A DNA stretch of 64,000 nt from Rhizobium sp. NLR16a. Lineage in GTDB: Bacteria; Pseudomonadota; Alphaproteobacteria; Rhizobiales; Rhizobiaceae. The notes beneath the pieces were generated by a model. It worked only from the letters and a program-made list of their open reading frames with translations, had not been told where the DNA came from and searched no databases. A program made the position numbers and the translations under genes. Of this stretch, positions 16,387 to 25,649 are shown piece after piece (position 1 is the stretch's first letter; every line of letters begins with the position of its first letter). The stretch spans positions 1,761,501 through 1,825,500 of the forward strand of contig NZ_CP072865.1 of the NCBI RefSeq assembly GCF_017948245.1, written 5' to 3'.

Positions 16387-17517
16387 TCAGACCGGGTCGA
16401 GATCGCCCCTTGCCCATTCCTCCATGGTCTCCGCCATGAAGTCGGCGAAGCGGCCTTCGGCGATCGCCTTGCGGATGCCCTGCATCAGTTCCTGGTAATA
16501 GGCGAGATTGTGCCAGGAGAGCAGCATGCCGCCGAGCGCCTCATTGGCGCGGACGAGATGGTGCAGATAGGCGCGGGAATAATCGCGCGTGGCCGGGCAG
16601 TTCGACTGTTCGTCGAGCGGACGCATGTCCTCGGCATGACGGGCGTTGCGGATATTGACCTTGCCGCGGCGGGTGAAGGCCAGGCCATGGCGGCCGGAGC
16701 GGGTCGGCATGACGCAGTCGAACATGTCGATGCCACGGGCGACAGATTTGAGGATATCGTCAGGCGTGCCGACGCCCATGAGGTAACGGGGCTTCTCACC
16801 CGGAAGCACGGGCAACGTCGTTTCCAGCATCCGCAGCATGACATCCTGCGGCTCGCCGACGGCAAGACCGCCGACAGCGTATCCCTTGAGGTCGAGCTTG
16901 GTCAGCTCCTCGGCCGAACGGACGCGCAGCGCCGGGATGTCGCCGCCCTGGACGATGCCGAACATGGCCTTGCCGGGCTGCTCGCCGAAGGCCACCTTGC
17001 AGCGCTCGGCCCAGCGCAGCGACATTTCCATGGCGCGCTCGATCTCCTTCGGCTCGGCCGGCAGCGCCACGCATTCGTCGAGCTGCATCTGGATGTCGGA
17101 GCCGAGCAGGCCCTGGATTTCGATCGAGCGCTCCGGCGACATGTGGTGCAGGCTGCCGTCGACATGCGACTTGAAGGTGACACCCTGCTCGTCGAGCTTG
17201 CGCAGGCCGGACAGCGACATGACCTGGAAGCCGCCCGAATCCGTCAGGATAGGATGTTCCCAGCGGATCAGCTTGTGCAGGCCGCCGAGGCGGGCGACGC
17301 GCTCCGCTGTCGGGCGCAGCATCAGGTGATAGGTATTGCCGAGAATGATGTCAGCGCCGGTCTCGCGCACCTGGTCGAGATACATGGCCTTGACGGTTCC
17401 GACCGTCCCGACCGGCATGAAGGCCGGTGTGCGGATTTCGCCGCGCGGCATGGAAATCTCACCGAGACGGGCGCCGGCATCGGTCTTCTCGAGCGTGAAT
17501 TGGAAGTTCTCTGTCAT
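16387..17517 (-). CDS. tgt: tRNA-guanine transglycosylase
   Basis: A 376-residue enzyme that exchanges guanine at tRNA position 34 for the queuosine precursor preQ1. The active-site segments are present: [12 protein letters not shown] (general-acid Asp), the GIVQGG loop, and [13 protein letters not shown] with the nucleophilic Asp. The usual bacterial zinc motif CxCxxC is here SNCPAT (residues 305-310), keeping only the middle Cys, although the later histidine in SWHNL remains. The start codon is the only reasonable one. It lies directly downstream of queA, with no gap, forming a queuosine operon in which QueA completes the base that Tgt inserts. Confidence 0.96.
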   Translation of the reverse strand: MTENFQFTLEKTDAGARLGEISMPRGEIRTPAFMPVGTVGTVKAMYLDQVRETGADIILGNTYHLMLRPTAERVARLGGLHKLIRWEHPILTDSGGFQVMSLSGLRKLDEQGVTFKSHVDGSLHHMSPERSIEIQGLLGSDIQMQLDECVALPAEPKEIERAMEMSLRWAERCKVAFGEQPGKAMFGIVQGGDIPALRVRSAEELTKLDLKGYAVGGLAVGEPQDVMLRMLETTLPVLPGEKPRYLMGVGTPDDILKSVARGIDMFDCVMPTRSGRHGLAFTRRGKVNIRNARHAEDMRPLDEQSNCPATRDYSRAYLHHLVRANEALGGMLLSWHNLAYYQELMQGIRKAIAEGRFADFMAETMEEWARGDLDPV

Positions 17518-18600
17518 CTAGTCTTTCCGGAAAAGAAGGCTCGCGTCGCCGTAGGAGTAGAAGCGGTAGCCCATGGAAATAGCGTGTTCATAGGCCGCAT
17601 GCATGGTTTCGAAGCCGGCGAAGGCCGAGACCAGCATGAACAGGGTCGAGCGCGGCAGGTGGAAATTGGTCATCAGCATGTCGACCGCCTTGAAACGGTA
17701 GCCGGGCGTGATGAAGATCCCCGTGGCGCCGGCCCAGGGCTTGATCTCTCCACTTTCCTCGGCGGCGCTCTCGATCAGCCGCAGCGAGGTGGTGCCGACA
17801 CAGACGATACGCCCGCCTCTTTGCTTTACCGCGTTCAGCCGGGCAGCAGTTTCTGCGCTGACGTAACCGCTTTCGAGATGCATCTTGTGATCGGCGGTAT
17901 CGTCAGCCTTCACAGGCAGGAAAGTTCCGGCGCCGACATGCAGAGTGACGAAATGGCGTTCGATACCGGCCTTGTCGAGGGTCTCAAACAGGCCAGGCGT
18001 GAAGTGCAGGCCGGCGGTGGGGGCTGCAACGGCGCCCTCCTCGCGGGCATAGATCGTCTGGTAGTCGATGCGGTCGCGCTCGTCCTCGGGGCGTTTGGCG
18101 GCGATATAGGGCGGCAGCGGAATATGGCCGACGGCGCCAATCGCCTCGTCGAGCGCCGGACCGGAAAGATCGAAGGCGAGGGTCACTTCGCCGGCTTCGC
18201 CCTTTTCCTCCACCGTCGCATCGAGCGAGCCGATCATGCAGCTTTCGCCACTGTGGCCAAAGGCGATGCGATCGCCCTCCCTGATGCGCTTGCCCGGCTT
18301 GGCGAAGGCCTTCCAGCGGCTGGGACCGACGCGCATGTGCAGCGTCGCTGAGACCTGCTGCCCGCCAGCGCCGTCGCGATGACGGATGCCCTCGAGCTGG
18401 GCGGGAATGACCTTCGTGTCGTTGAAGACAAGCGCGTCCCCGGCGCGCAGAAATGACGGCAGATCGGAAACACGATGATCCGATAGTGCGCTTGCCGCAT
18501 TTGCATTCACGACGAGCAGCCGTGCGCTGTCACGCGGCTCGGCGGGCCGCAGGGCGATGCGCTCCTCGGGCAGATCGAAATCGAAAAGGTCAACGCGCAT
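17518..18600 (-). CDS. queA: S-adenosylmethionine:tRNA ribosyltransferase-isomerase
   Basis: A 360-residue enzyme that transfers and isomerises the ribosyl group of S-adenosylmethionine onto preQ1 in tRNA, making epoxyqueuosine. Conserved QueA stretches are present: the N-terminus [60 protein letters not shown] and [18 protein letters not shown]. The ATG at 18600 gives the standard N-terminus, and a longer frame to 18663 is rejected. It sits upstream of tgt in the same direction, with a stem-loop separating it from the cyclophilin genes upstream. Confidence 0.96.
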   Translation of the reverse strand: MRVDLFDFDLPEERIALRPAEPRDSARLLVVNANAASALSDHRVSDLPSFLRAGDALVFNDTKVIPAQLEGIRHRDGAGGQQVSATLHMRVGPSRWKAFAKPGKRIREGDRIAFGHSGESCMIGSLDATVEEKGEAGEVTLAFDLSGPALDEAIGAVGHIPLPPYIAAKRPEDERDRIDYQTIYAREEGAVAAPTAGLHFTPGLFETLDKAGIERHFVTLHVGAGTFLPVKADDTADHKMHLESGYVSAETAARLNAVKQRGGRIVCVGTTSLRLIESAAEESGEIKPWAGATGIFITPGYRFKAVDMLMTNFHLPRSTLFMLVSAFAGFETMHAAYEHAISMGYRFYSYGDASLLFRKD

Positions 18601-18622
18601 AAGTGTACTTTCAGGCAAAGCG

Positions 18623-18657
18623 AAACCCGCCCCGCGCTCTCGCGCAAGGGCGGGTTT
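18623..18657 (-). terminator. Stem-loop between cyclophilin and queA genes
   Basis: Arms AAACCCGCCC (18623-18632) and GGGCGGGTTT (18648-18657) pair perfectly around a GC-rich loop. It follows the stop of the minus-strand cyclophilin gene at 18673. The last arm ends in three T on the minus strand but no long U-run follows. Confidence 0.6.
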
Positions 18658-18672
18658 CAGCAAACATCACAA

Positions 18673-19182
18673 TCAGACGTCGGCGGCAACCCGCATCGAG
18701 ACGATCGAGTCCGGATCGGAGACCGGTTCGCCGCGCTTGATCTTGTCGACATTGTCCATGCCTTCGATCACTTGGCCCCAGACGGAATACTGCTTGTTCA
18801 GCCACGGCGCGTCGGTGAAGCAGATGAAGAACTGCGAGTTGGCCGAGTTCGGGTTCTGCGAACGGGCCATCGAGCAGGTGCCGCGAACATGCGAGGTCGC
18901 GGAGAATTCAGCCTTCAGGTCCGGCTTGGAGGAGCCGCCCATGCCGGCCCGGCCGGGATTGAAGGTTTCAGAGCCCTTCTTGCCATATTCGACGTCGCCA
19001 GTCTGGGCCATGAAATCCTGAATGACGCGGTGGAAAACGACGCCGTCATAGGCCTTCTCGCGGGCGAGTTCCTTGATGCGGGCAACGTGCTCCGGAGCGA
19101 CCTGCGGCAGCAGCTGAATGACAACCTTGCCCTTGGTGGTTTCCAGAATGATGGTGTTTTCGGGATCCTTGATCTCGGCCAT
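18673..19182 (-). CDS. ppiB: Cytoplasmic peptidyl-prolyl cis-trans isomerase (cyclophilin)
   Basis: A 169-residue cyclophilin that speeds proline isomerisation during protein folding. The catalytic region is clear: VVFHRVIQDFMAQTGD holds the key Arg and Phe-Met-Gln, and RGTCSMARSQNPNSANSQFFICF follows. There is no signal peptide, so it is cytosolic. It is the second of two tandem cyclophilin genes, 28 bp after its exported paralogue, with which it shares about half its residues by eye. The pair probably arose by duplication and serves two compartments. Confidence 0.93.
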   Translation of the reverse strand: MAEIKDPENTIILETTKGKVVIQLLPQVAPEHVARIKELAREKAYDGVVFHRVIQDFMAQTGDVEYGKKGSETFNPGRAGMGGSSKPDLKAEFSATSHVRGTCSMARSQNPNSANSQFFICFTDAPWLNKQYSVWGQVIEGMDNVDKIKRGEPVSDPDSIVSMRVAADV

Positions 19183-19210
19183 TGTCTTCTCCTCTTGTTT
19201 CTCTTGTAAC

Positions 19211-19783
19211 TTACTTCTTGCCCAGGGTGACCTTGATCATCCGGTCGGGATTTTTGACTTCGCCGTTCTGGCCTTCGCCACGCTTGATCTTGTCGACATT
19301 TTCCATGCCGGAAACGACCTTGCCGACGACGGTATACTGGCCGTTCAGGAAAGAACCGTCGGCAAACATGATGAAGAACTGCGAATTGGCGGAATTCGGA
19401 TCCTGCGAACGAGCCATGCCGACAGTGCCGCGCACGAACGGGGTCTTAGAGAATTCAGCCGGGATGTCGGGCATGTCGGAGGAGCCGGTGCCGGCAAGGC
19501 TGGCATCGAAGCCCTTTTCCATGTTGCCGTATTTGACGTCGCCGGTCTGGGCCATGAAGCCGTCGATGACGCGGTGGAAGGCGACGTTGTCATATTCGCC
19601 CTTCTTGGCGAGCGCCTCGATCTGGTCGACATGCTTCGGCGCCACATCCGGCATCAGCTGGATCACCACCGGGCCGTTCTTCAGCTGAATGGTGAGATAA
19701 TGATCGGCCGACTGGGCCAAGGCATCCCCCGCGAAGGAGGCAAGATATAGCACGCCGGCAAATGCGAGATAAAAGAGTTTCAT
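19211..19783 (-). CDS. Periplasmic peptidyl-prolyl cis-trans isomerase (cyclophilin)
   Basis: A 190-residue cyclophilin with a signal peptide (MKLFYLAFAGVLYLASFAGDALA, cleavage near residue 23), so it acts in the periplasm. The catalytic segments VAFHRVIDGFMAQTGD and RGTVGMARSQDPNSANSQFFIMF are intact. It lies between coaD and the cytosolic cyclophilin gene in one direction, and is equivalent in role to PpiA of enterobacteria. A longer loop near residue 70 and a C-terminal GKK are the main differences from its neighbour. Confidence 0.92.
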   Translation of the reverse strand: MKLFYLAFAGVLYLASFAGDALAQSADHYLTIQLKNGPVVIQLMPDVAPKHVDQIEALAKKGEYDNVAFHRVIDGFMAQTGDVKYGNMEKGFDASLAGTGSSDMPDIPAEFSKTPFVRGTVGMARSQDPNSANSQFFIMFADGSFLNGQYTVVGKVVSGMENVDKIKRGEGQNGEVKNPDRMIKVTLGKK

Positions 19784-19825
19784 GTGAGCTCCGTTGCGGC
19801 GTTATCCGCCTAGGCTTTGCGCTTG

Positions 19826-20320
19826 CTAGTTTGGGCGCTTGGATGTGAGGGCTTGCAAGACCGCGGCCGGGACGAAAGCGCTGACATCGCCGCCCATGGC
19901 GGCGATCTGGCGGACCAATGTGGCGGTAATGGGCCGCGACGCCGTGCCGGCCGGCAAAAAGATGGTCTGGATATCTGGCGCCATCGTTCTGTTCATGCCG
20001 GCCATCTGCATTTCGTAGTCGAGATCCGTGCCATCGCGAAGGCCGCGGATCAGAAGTGTGGCGCCATGGGCGCGGGCGGCATGGACGACCAGATTGTCGA
20101 AGGCGACGACGGTGATGTCGCCGGTCTTGCCGGGCAAGGCTTCGGCCAGCGACAGGCGGATCAGCTCGGCTCGCTCTTCGAAAGAAAAGAGCGGCGCCTT
20201 GCCGGGATGGATGCCGATCGCGACGATGACTTTTTCGGCGACGTTCAGCGCCTGGACCAGAACATCCACATGTCCGTTGGTGATCGGGTCGAAGGACCCA
20301 GGATAAAAAGCTGTCGTCAT
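19826..20320 (-). CDS. coaD: Phosphopantetheine adenylyltransferase
   Basis: A 164-residue enzyme for the penultimate step of coenzyme A synthesis, joining ATP and 4'-phosphopantetheine into dephospho-CoA. The nucleotidyltransferase motif is at the N-terminus: [17 protein letters not shown] with T14-N-G-H17. Also typical are [20 protein letters not shown] and the C-terminal serine/arginine region ([19 protein letters not shown]). Length is normal. It starts the leftward group coaD, two cyclophilins, queA, tgt. Confidence 0.95.
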   Translation of the reverse strand: MTTAFYPGSFDPITNGHVDVLVQALNVAEKVIVAIGIHPGKAPLFSFEERAELIRLSLAEALPGKTGDITVVAFDNLVVHAARAHGATLLIRGLRDGTDLDYEMQMAGMNRTMAPDIQTIFLPAGTASRPITATLVRQIAAMGGDVSAFVPAAVLQALTSKRPN

Positions 20321-20410
20321 CTGGCCCGGCCATTGGTTTGACGCCTTTTGTCACGGATGCGGACTTGTCGCAAGTGATTTACCCGGCCGCGCCGCTCGGC
20401 TGAACAACGG

Positions 20411-20438
20411 ATGAACATGCCATTCAAGGCCGTTTCAG
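20411..20438 (+). repeat. 28-bp imperfect direct repeat, copy A
   Basis: This 28-bp block (begins ATGAAC, contains CATTCAAGG and TTCAG) matches the block at 20718-20745 at about 22 of 28 positions. It lies 77 bp before the ATG at 20516. The TTCA elements are about one helical turn apart, as expected for a bound regulator. Confidence 0.55.
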
Positions 20439-20515
20439 GCGGGATCTGTTTAACTCGGATCATCAACAAAGCCGATGCCATTCCGGCAGCCGGCGCTCCC
20501 AAAAGATCGAAATCC

Positions 20516-20710
20516 ATGCTGATCGTGCTCGTTGCGCTTGCCATTGTTTTCTCCCTCGCCGCCGAGATGGCGTATGGCTACTTCGCCGATCGCTACGAGG
20601 TGAACTGGGTGCGGCCGGAGCTTGCCGAACATGCGGCGATTGTACGCGCCCAAGGCCGCCTGCGCGGAAATGAGGGTCGGCTGCGAGAAAAAATCGGATT
20701 TCGAATCTGA
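20516..20710 (+). CDS. Small hypothetical membrane protein
   Basis: A 64-residue protein with one N-terminal transmembrane helix (MLIVLVALAIVFSLAAEMA), followed by a short charged tail (about residues 24-64) rich in Arg and Glu, probably cytoplasmic or periplasmic. I do not recognise the family. An in-frame ATG at 20411 would add 35 residues, but that ATG lies inside the repeated 28-bp element, so I prefer the start at 20516. The ribosome site is weak (AAAAGA). It is one of three consecutive small membrane-protein genes and reads away from coaD. Confidence 0.5.
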   Translation: MLIVLVALAIVFSLAAEMAYGYFADRYEVNWVRPELAEHAAIVRAQGRLRGNEGRLREKIGFRI

Positions 20711-20717
20711 ACGCCAG

Positions 20718-20745
20718 ATGAACGAGACATTCAAGGATGCTTCAG
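20718..20745 (+). repeat. 28-bp imperfect direct repeat, copy B
   Basis: This is the second copy of the element, 307 bp after the first. It starts 7 bp after the stop codon at 20710 and lies 108 bp before the ATG at 20854. Its shared core is ATGAAC, CATTCAAGG and TTCAG. Confidence 0.55.
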
Positions 20746-20853
20746 ATCGCCATTGGTAAACACCCGCTCAACATCCGGCGGAACCATTTTTAAACGGATG
20801 CGTTCACTCAACCGACACAGAAATGCGTCAAAGCGCGGCAGGAAGGACTAATA

Positions 20854-21009
20854 ATGCCCGGCAAGATTACGATGATTAACGTGCTCTGGATGGTCATGGT
20901 CACGGGCATGCTCACCGCAACTGTCGCTCTTTATGACCAGAAGGTCGATGCCTCCAAAGTTTATGGCCCTTATGCTTCGGCTCGCACGGCCGTACTGGGC
21001 CAGTACTGA
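20854..21009 (+). CDS. 51-residue membrane protein
   Basis: A small protein with one transmembrane helix (residues about 7-24: MINVLWMVMVTGMLTATVAL) and a C-terminal tail with VYGPYASARTAVLGQY. It has a good ribosome site, GGAAGG, eight bases before the ATG. The family is unknown to me. It is preceded by copy B of the 28-bp repeat and followed 36 bp later by another small membrane-protein gene, so the two likely form one transcript ending at the terminator at 21234. Confidence 0.6.
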   Translation: MPGKITMINVLWMVMVTGMLTATVALYDQKVDASKVYGPYASARTAVLGQY

Positions 21010-21045
21010 GGAGCGAGTACGCAACTCCCCAGGAAAGGAATGCCT

Positions 21046-21180
21046 ATGTTCACGATCTTGACAGTGCTCACCGCCCTCATCAGCGTCATGTTCATCGTGT
21101 CTGTGGCCTCGACGATATCAGCGCTGCGGCGTGAAGGCGAAGAGGTGAAGGCGCTGAACGAAAAGCATAGCGCGTTCTGA
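21046..21180 (+). CDS. 44-residue membrane protein
   Basis: A small protein with one N-terminal transmembrane helix (MFTILTVLTALISVMFIVSV) and a charged tail ALRREGEEVKALNEKHSAF that could form a short coiled coil. AGGAAAGGA lies upstream of the ATG. It is the last of three small membrane-protein genes, with a strong rho-independent terminator 53 bp beyond its stop. Function unknown. Confidence 0.6.
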   Translation: MFTILTVLTALISVMFIVSVASTISALRREGEEVKALNEKHSAF

Positions 21181-21233
21181 CATTCCTCTCTTTCCCTCCC
21201 ATGAGCGGCACCGTTCCGCTGCCTGGGGCTTTC

Positions 21234-21265
21234 AAGCCGGATGCACCCAGCGTCCGGCTTTTTTT
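21234..21265 (+). terminator. Rho-independent terminator of the small-protein genes
   Basis: Arms AAGCCGGA (21234-21241) and TCCGGCTT (21253-21260) pair perfectly and are followed by a run of T to 21265. Orientation fits the rightward genes ending at 21180. Confidence 0.85.
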
Positions 21266-21321
21266 CTTGGCCAGCGAGTGAGCCAACTGAATGCTTCAGC
21301 CTGAAAGCAGGGCTCTAACAG

Positions 21322-21344
21322 AAAAGGGCGGCTCGAAGCCGCCC
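21322..21344 (-). terminator. Rho-independent terminator of gyrA
   Basis: Arms GGGCGGC (21326-21332) and GCCGCCC (21338-21344) pair around a five-base loop. AAAA at 21322-21325 reads as a U-run on the minus strand. It lies 12 bp beyond the gyrA stop. Confidence 0.8.
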
Positions 21345-21355
21345 CGTTCATTCGA

Positions 21356-24145
21356 TTATTCTTCGGCAGCACCGCCCGGATCACCATCGGCGACCGGCGT
21401 CTCATCGGCGCCTTCGACGGCCCCTTCCGTCTCATCCTCCTCCGGCTCACTGATGCGCTCGACCGAGACGACCTTCTCGTCCTTGGCCGTCGAGAAGATG
21501 GTGACGCCCTTGGTGGCGCGGCTGGCGATGCGGATGCCGCCGACCGGCACACGGATGAGCTGACCGCCATCAGAGACGAGCATGATCTGATCGCCGTCAT
21601 CGACCGGGAAGGCTGCAACCAGTTCGCCGATCTCGCCGGTTTTCGACGTATCGGTAGCGCGGATGCCCTTACCGCCGCGGCCGGAGATACGGAAATCGTA
21701 AGAGGACGAACGCTTGCCGAAGCCCTTTTCGGAGACGGTGAGCACGAACTGTTCGCGTGCCTTCAGCGCCTCGTAGCGTTCGTCGGAGAGCTGTCCCTCC
21801 TCGGTGACCTCCTCTCCGACGAGAGCGATATCCTCTTCATCAACGCCTATCGCCCGGCGTTCGGCGGCAGAGCGCTTGAGGTAGGCGGCCCGTTCCCATG
21901 GCTCGGCATCGACATGGCCGACGATCGTCATCGAGATGATGCGGTCGCCCTCGCCGAGATTGATGCCGCGCACCCCGATCGAGTTGCGGCCGGCAAAGAC
22001 GCGGACGTCGTCGACCGAGAAGCGGATGCACTGGCCGAGCGCCGTGGTCAAAAGAACGTCGTCCCGCTCGGTGCAAGTCTCGACGGAGAGGATTTCATCG
22101 CCCTCCTCTTCCAGCTTCATGGCGATCTTGCCGTTGCGGTTGACCTGAACGAAGTCCGACAGCTTGTTGCGGCGAACCGTACCGCGCGTCGTCGAGAACA
22201 TGACGTCGAGATTATCCCAGCTCGCCTCGTCCTCGGGCAAGGGCAGGATGGTGGTGATGCGCTCGCCGGGTTCGAGCGGCAGCATGTTGATCAGCGCCTT
22301 GCCGCGCGAGGTCGGCGTGCCGATCGGCAGTCGCCAGACCTTCTCCTTATAGACGATGCCGCGGGAGGAGAAGAACAGGACTGGCGTATGGGTGTTGACC
22401 ACGAATAGCCGGCTAACGAAATCTTCGTCGCGGGTGGTCATGCCGGAGCGGCCCTTGCCGCCGCGGCGCTGGGCACGGTAGGTGGTCAGCGGCACGCGCT
22501 TGATGTAACCAAGATGCGAGACGGTGACGACCATATCCTCGCGGGCGATCAGATCCTCGTCGTCCATTTCGAGGCCGCCATCGACGATCTCGGTGCGGCG
22601 TGGCGTGCCGAACTCGTCGCGGACGGCTGACAGTTCGTCCTTGACGATGGTCTGGATGCGCACACGCGAGGAAAGAATATCGAGGTAATCCCGGATTTCC
22701 TCGCCTATCTTATTGAGTTCATCACCGATTTCGTCACGGCCGAGTGCAGTCAGGCGGGCAAGGCGCAGCTCGAGAATGGCGCGCGCCTGCTCCTCGGAGA
22801 GGTTGTAGGTGAGGTCGTCGTTGATGCGGTGGCGCGGATCGTCGATCAAACGGATCAGGCTTTCGACATCTTCGGCCGGCCAGCGGCGCGTCATCAGCTC
22901 TTCGCGGGCCGACTGCGGATCGGGCGCCTGGCGAATGACGCGGATGACTTCGTCGATATTGGCGACGGCGATCGCGAGGCCAACCAAGACGTGCGCGCGC
23001 TCGCGCGCCTTGCGCAGCAGGAACTTCGTTCTCCGGCTAACGACTTCCTCGCGGAAGGAGACGAAGGCGCGCAGCATGTCGAGCAGGGTCAGCTGCTCCG
23101 GCTTGCCGCCGTTCAGCGCCACCATGTTGCAGCCGAAGGAGGTCTGCAGCGGCGTGTAGCGATAAAGCTGATTGAGGATGACCTCGGCATTGGCGTCGCG
23201 CTTCAATTCGATGACGACGCGATAGCCTTGGCGGTCGGATTCGTCGCGCAGGTCGGAGATGCCCTCGATGCGCTTTTCACGCACCAACTCGGCCATCTTC
23301 TCGATCATCGTCGCCTTGTTCACCTGGTAGGGAATTTCGGTGATGATGATCTGCTCGCGGTCGCCGCGCATCGGCTCGATGGTGGCGACGCCACGCATGA
23401 TGACGGAGCCACGGCCGGTCTCGTAGGCCGAGCGGATACCGGCACGGCCGAGGATCTTGGCGCCCGTGGGGAAGTCAGGGCCGGGAATGATCTGCATCAG
23501 TTCCGGCAGCTCGATCGCCGGATCGTTGATCAGCGCGATGCAGCCGTCGATCACTTCGGAGAGGTTGTGCGGCGGAATATTGGTGGCCATGCCGACGGCG
23601 ATGCCGCCGGCGCCGTTGACGAGCAGGTTCGGGAACTTGGCGGGAACCACGACCGGCTCAGAGAGCGTGCCGTCATAGTTGTCGCGGAAATCGACGGTTT
23701 CCTTGTCGAGATCGTCGAGCAGCGAATGAGCAGCCTTTTCCAGGCGGCACTCGGTGTATCGTTCGGCCGCCGGCGGATCGCCGTCGATGGAGCCGAAATT
23801 GCCCTGACCGTCGATCAGCGGCAGCCTGAGCGACCAGGGCTGCGCCATGCGGGCGAGCGCATCATAGATCGCAGCGTTGCCGTGCGGATGGTATTTACCC
23901 ATCACGTCGCCGGTAACGCGGGCGCATTTGACGTATTTCTTGTTCCAGTCGATGCCGAGCTCGGACATGCCGTAGAGGATGCGCCGGTGCACGGGCTTCA
24001 GGCCGTCGCGCACGTCGGGCAACGCGCGGCTGACGATGACGCTCATGGCGTAATCGAGATACGACCGCTGCATTTCCTCCATGATGGAGATGGGCTCGAT
24101 GCCTGGCGGGAGCTTCCCGCCGCCGGGGGGTGTTTGCTCAGTCAA
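21356..24145 (-). CDS. gyrA: DNA gyrase subunit A
   Basis: A 929-residue type II topoisomerase subunit that cuts and rejoins DNA; with GyrB it adds negative supercoils. The catalytic tyrosine is Y130 in AERYTECRL. The quinolone-resistance region reads [15 protein letters not shown], so the position of E. coli Ser83 is Ala91, while Asp87 is kept as Asp95. The C-terminal wrapping domain carries the GyrA box QRRGGKG near residue 570, and the protein ends in an acidic tail ([14 protein letters not shown]). It is slightly longer than E. coli GyrA because of inserts near residue 780. Convergent with the small-protein genes; divergent from the MarC-family gene. Confidence 0.97.
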   Translation of the reverse strand: MTEQTPPGGGKLPPGIEPISIMEEMQRSYLDYAMSVIVSRALPDVRDGLKPVHRRILYGMSELGIDWNKKYVKCARVTGDVMGKYHPHGNAAIYDALARMAQPWSLRLPLIDGQGNFGSIDGDPPAAERYTECRLEKAAHSLLDDLDKETVDFRDNYDGTLSEPVVVPAKFPNLLVNGAGGIAVGMATNIPPHNLSEVIDGCIALINDPAIELPELMQIIPGPDFPTGAKILGRAGIRSAYETGRGSVIMRGVATIEPMRGDREQIIITEIPYQVNKATMIEKMAELVREKRIEGISDLRDESDRQGYRVVIELKRDANAEVILNQLYRYTPLQTSFGCNMVALNGGKPEQLTLLDMLRAFVSFREEVVSRRTKFLLRKARERAHVLVGLAIAVANIDEVIRVIRQAPDPQSAREELMTRRWPAEDVESLIRLIDDPRHRINDDLTYNLSEEQARAILELRLARLTALGRDEIGDELNKIGEEIRDYLDILSSRVRIQTIVKDELSAVRDEFGTPRRTEIVDGGLEMDDEDLIAREDMVVTVSHLGYIKRVPLTTYRAQRRGGKGRSGMTTRDEDFVSRLFVVNTHTPVLFFSSRGIVYKEKVWRLPIGTPTSRGKALINMLPLEPGERITTILPLPEDEASWDNLDVMFSTTRGTVRRNKLSDFVQVNRNGKIAMKLEEEGDEILSVETCTERDDVLLTTALGQCIRFSVDDVRVFAGRNSIGVRGINLGEGDRIISMTIVGHVDAEPWERAAYLKRSAAERRAIGVDEEDIALVGEEVTEEGQLSDERYEALKAREQFVLTVSEKGFGKRSSSYDFRISGRGGKGIRATDTSKTGEIGELVAAFPVDDGDQIMLVSDGGQLIRVPVGGIRIASRATKGVTIFSTAKDEKVVSVERISEPEEDETEGAVEGADETPVADGDPGGAAEE

Positions 24146-24190
24146 AACAGATCACGATCTCTTCTAGAATCACTTGAAGATTTATAGCGG

Positions 24191-24237
24191 AAAGCCTGTT
24201 CCCGCGCCAATTTCTGAGCGCGTTTTGAACAGGCTTT
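24191..24237. promoter_or_regulatory. Long inverted repeat in the gyrA-marC intergenic region
   Basis: Arms AAAGCCTGTTC (24191-24201) and GAACAGGCTTT (24227-24237) are perfectly complementary over 11 bp, with an inner GCGCG pair in the loop. It lies 46-92 bp before the gyrA start, in its promoter or leader, and 146 bp before the MarC-family start. Its role is unknown: attenuator, operator or terminator-like structure. Confidence 0.5.
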
Positions 24238-24382
24238 TGCGGCCGAAAAAGGGTAAAGCACCGGAGTTGTGCGGCCGGACCGGACAAATCCGCCGCAGGC
24301 CGCCGCGGCACATTTGCCAAATCCAAATCCCCGCTTCACAATCGCAGTAAATCACACACCCATATGGGCTTTGGGAGAGACG

Positions 24383-25030
24383 ATGGCAAGCGCCGACCAA
24401 TTGATCAACGCCTTCACGACGCTTCTCGTCACCATCGATCCCCCAGGGCTGGCGCCGCTGTTCCTGGGGTTGACAACCGGCATGAGCAGAGCCCAGCGCA
24501 CGCAGGTGGCGCTGCGCGGTTCGACGATCGCCTTCATCATCCTCGCGGTCTTTGCGCTGTTCGGCGCCGGCGTGCTCGGCGTGCTCGGCATCTCGATCGG
24601 GGCCTTCCGCATCGCCGGCGGGCTGCTGCTCTTCTGGATTGCCTTCGAAATGGTCTTCGAGAAGCGGCAGGACCGCAAGGAGAAGGCGACCGAGGTGGCG
24701 ATCACCAAGGATCATATCGAAAATGTCGCCGTCTTTCCCCTCGCCTTGCCGCTGATCGCCGGCCCCGGCGCGATTTCGGCGACGATCCTGCTTGCCGGGA
24801 CGCTCGCGACCTCGATCGGAAAGTTGCAACTGATCGGCGTCCTTGCCGCCAATCTGCTGCTGACCTTCGTCATGCTGCTCGTCGCCGAACGGCTCGACCG
24901 TTTCCTTGGCGTCACCGGCCGGGCAATCCTGACACGGCTGCTCGGCGTCATCCTCGCCGCGCTTGCGGCGCAATTCGTCGTCGACGGGGCAAAATCGGCG
25001 CTCAATCTGATCAGCGCGACGCCGCACTGA
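24383..25030 (+). CDS. MarC-family integral membrane protein
   Basis: A 215-residue inner-membrane protein with six predicted helices. The family pattern is clear: AFTTLLVTIDPPGLAPLFLGLT at the N-terminus and PLALPLIAGPGAISATILL in the second half. Despite the name, MarC proteins have no proven role in multiple antibiotic resistance and their substrate is unknown. The ATG at 24383 has GAGAGAC upstream and gives the normal length; a frame to 24269 adds 38 unrelated residues. It reads away from gyrA and towards ssb. Confidence 0.87.
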   Translation: MASADQLINAFTTLLVTIDPPGLAPLFLGLTTGMSRAQRTQVALRGSTIAFIILAVFALFGAGVLGVLGISIGAFRIAGGLLLFWIAFEMVFEKRQDRKEKATEVAITKDHIENVAVFPLALPLIAGPGAISATILLAGTLATSIGKLQLIGVLAANLLLTFVMLLVAERLDRFLGVTGRAILTRLLGVILAALAAQFVVDGAKSALNLISATPH

Positions 25031-25061
25031 CAAGGCGCCGACTGAAGCAATTGCAGTCGGA

Positions 25062-25110
25062 AAGCAGAGAGAGCATGGTGCCGCTCAGGACACCATGCTC
25101 TCAGCTGCTT
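25062..25110. terminator. Long stem-loop between marC-like gene and ssb
   Basis: GAGAGCATGGTG (25069-25080) pairs with CACCATGCTCTC (25091-25102) over 12 bp, loop CCGCTCAGGA, and outer bases AAGCAG/CTGCTT can also pair. It lies between two convergent genes and probably ends both transcripts, though neither side has a long U-run. Confidence 0.6.
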
Positions 25111-25133
25111 ATAAAGTCAGGAACCGCGATCGA

Positions 25134-25649
25134 TCAGAACGGGATGTCGTCGTCGAGATCGCGCGAGAAGTTGCCTCCGCCACCGCCGCGGTTCGACGAT
25201 GAGGACGACGCCGGGGCGCCGTAATCGTCGCCGTAATCATTGTTGCTGCTGCCGCCGCGGCCGCCGCCGAAGCCGGAGCTCGCACCGCCGCCCTCGCCGC
25301 GTCCATCCAGCATGGTCAGCGTCGAATTGAAGCCCTGCAGCACCACTTCCGTCGAATAACGGTCCTGGCCCTGCTGGTCCTGCCATTTGCGGGTCTGCAG
25401 CTGGCCTTCGATATAGAGCTTGGCGCCCTTCTTCACATATTGCTCGACGACCTTGCAGAGGCCTTCGTTGAAGACGACGACAGTGTGCCATTCGGTCTTT
25501 TCGCGGCGTTCGCCGGAATTGCGGTCGCGCCAGGTCTCCGAGGTCGCGATACGGAGATTGGCGATCGGCCGGCCATCCTGAGTGCGGCGGATTTCGGGAT
25601 CTGCACCCACGTTTCCAACCAGAATTACCTTGTTCACGCTACCAGCCAT
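25134..25649 (-). CDS. ssb: Single-stranded DNA-binding protein
   Basis: A 171-residue protein that coats single-stranded DNA during replication, repair and recombination. Residues about 1-110 form the OB fold ([23 protein letters not shown], then [23 protein letters not shown]). A Gly/Ser/Asn-rich linker follows (about 115-160) and the acidic tip DLDDDIPF that recruits partner proteins. The ATG at 25649 gives the conserved start; a longer frame to 25751 runs into the promoter. It diverges from uvrA, and a LexA box lies between them. Confidence 0.96.
   Translation of the reverse strand: MAGSVNKVILVGNVGADPEIRRTQDGRPIANLRIATSETWRDRNSGERREKTEWHTVVVFNEGLCKVVEQYVKKGAKLYIEGQLQTRKWQDQQGQDRYSTEVVLQGFNSTLTMLDGRGEGGGASSGFGGGRGGSSNNDYGDDYGAPASSSSSNRGGGGGNFSRDLDDDIPF

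Noticed and set aside
16510..18351. 613-codon open frame antisense to tgt and queA
   Set aside because: It spans two conserved genes, shows no family motif and is a product of codon bias.
20411..20515. Upstream ATG for the first small membrane-protein gene
   Set aside because: The ATG lies within the repeated 28-bp element and has no clear ribosome site.
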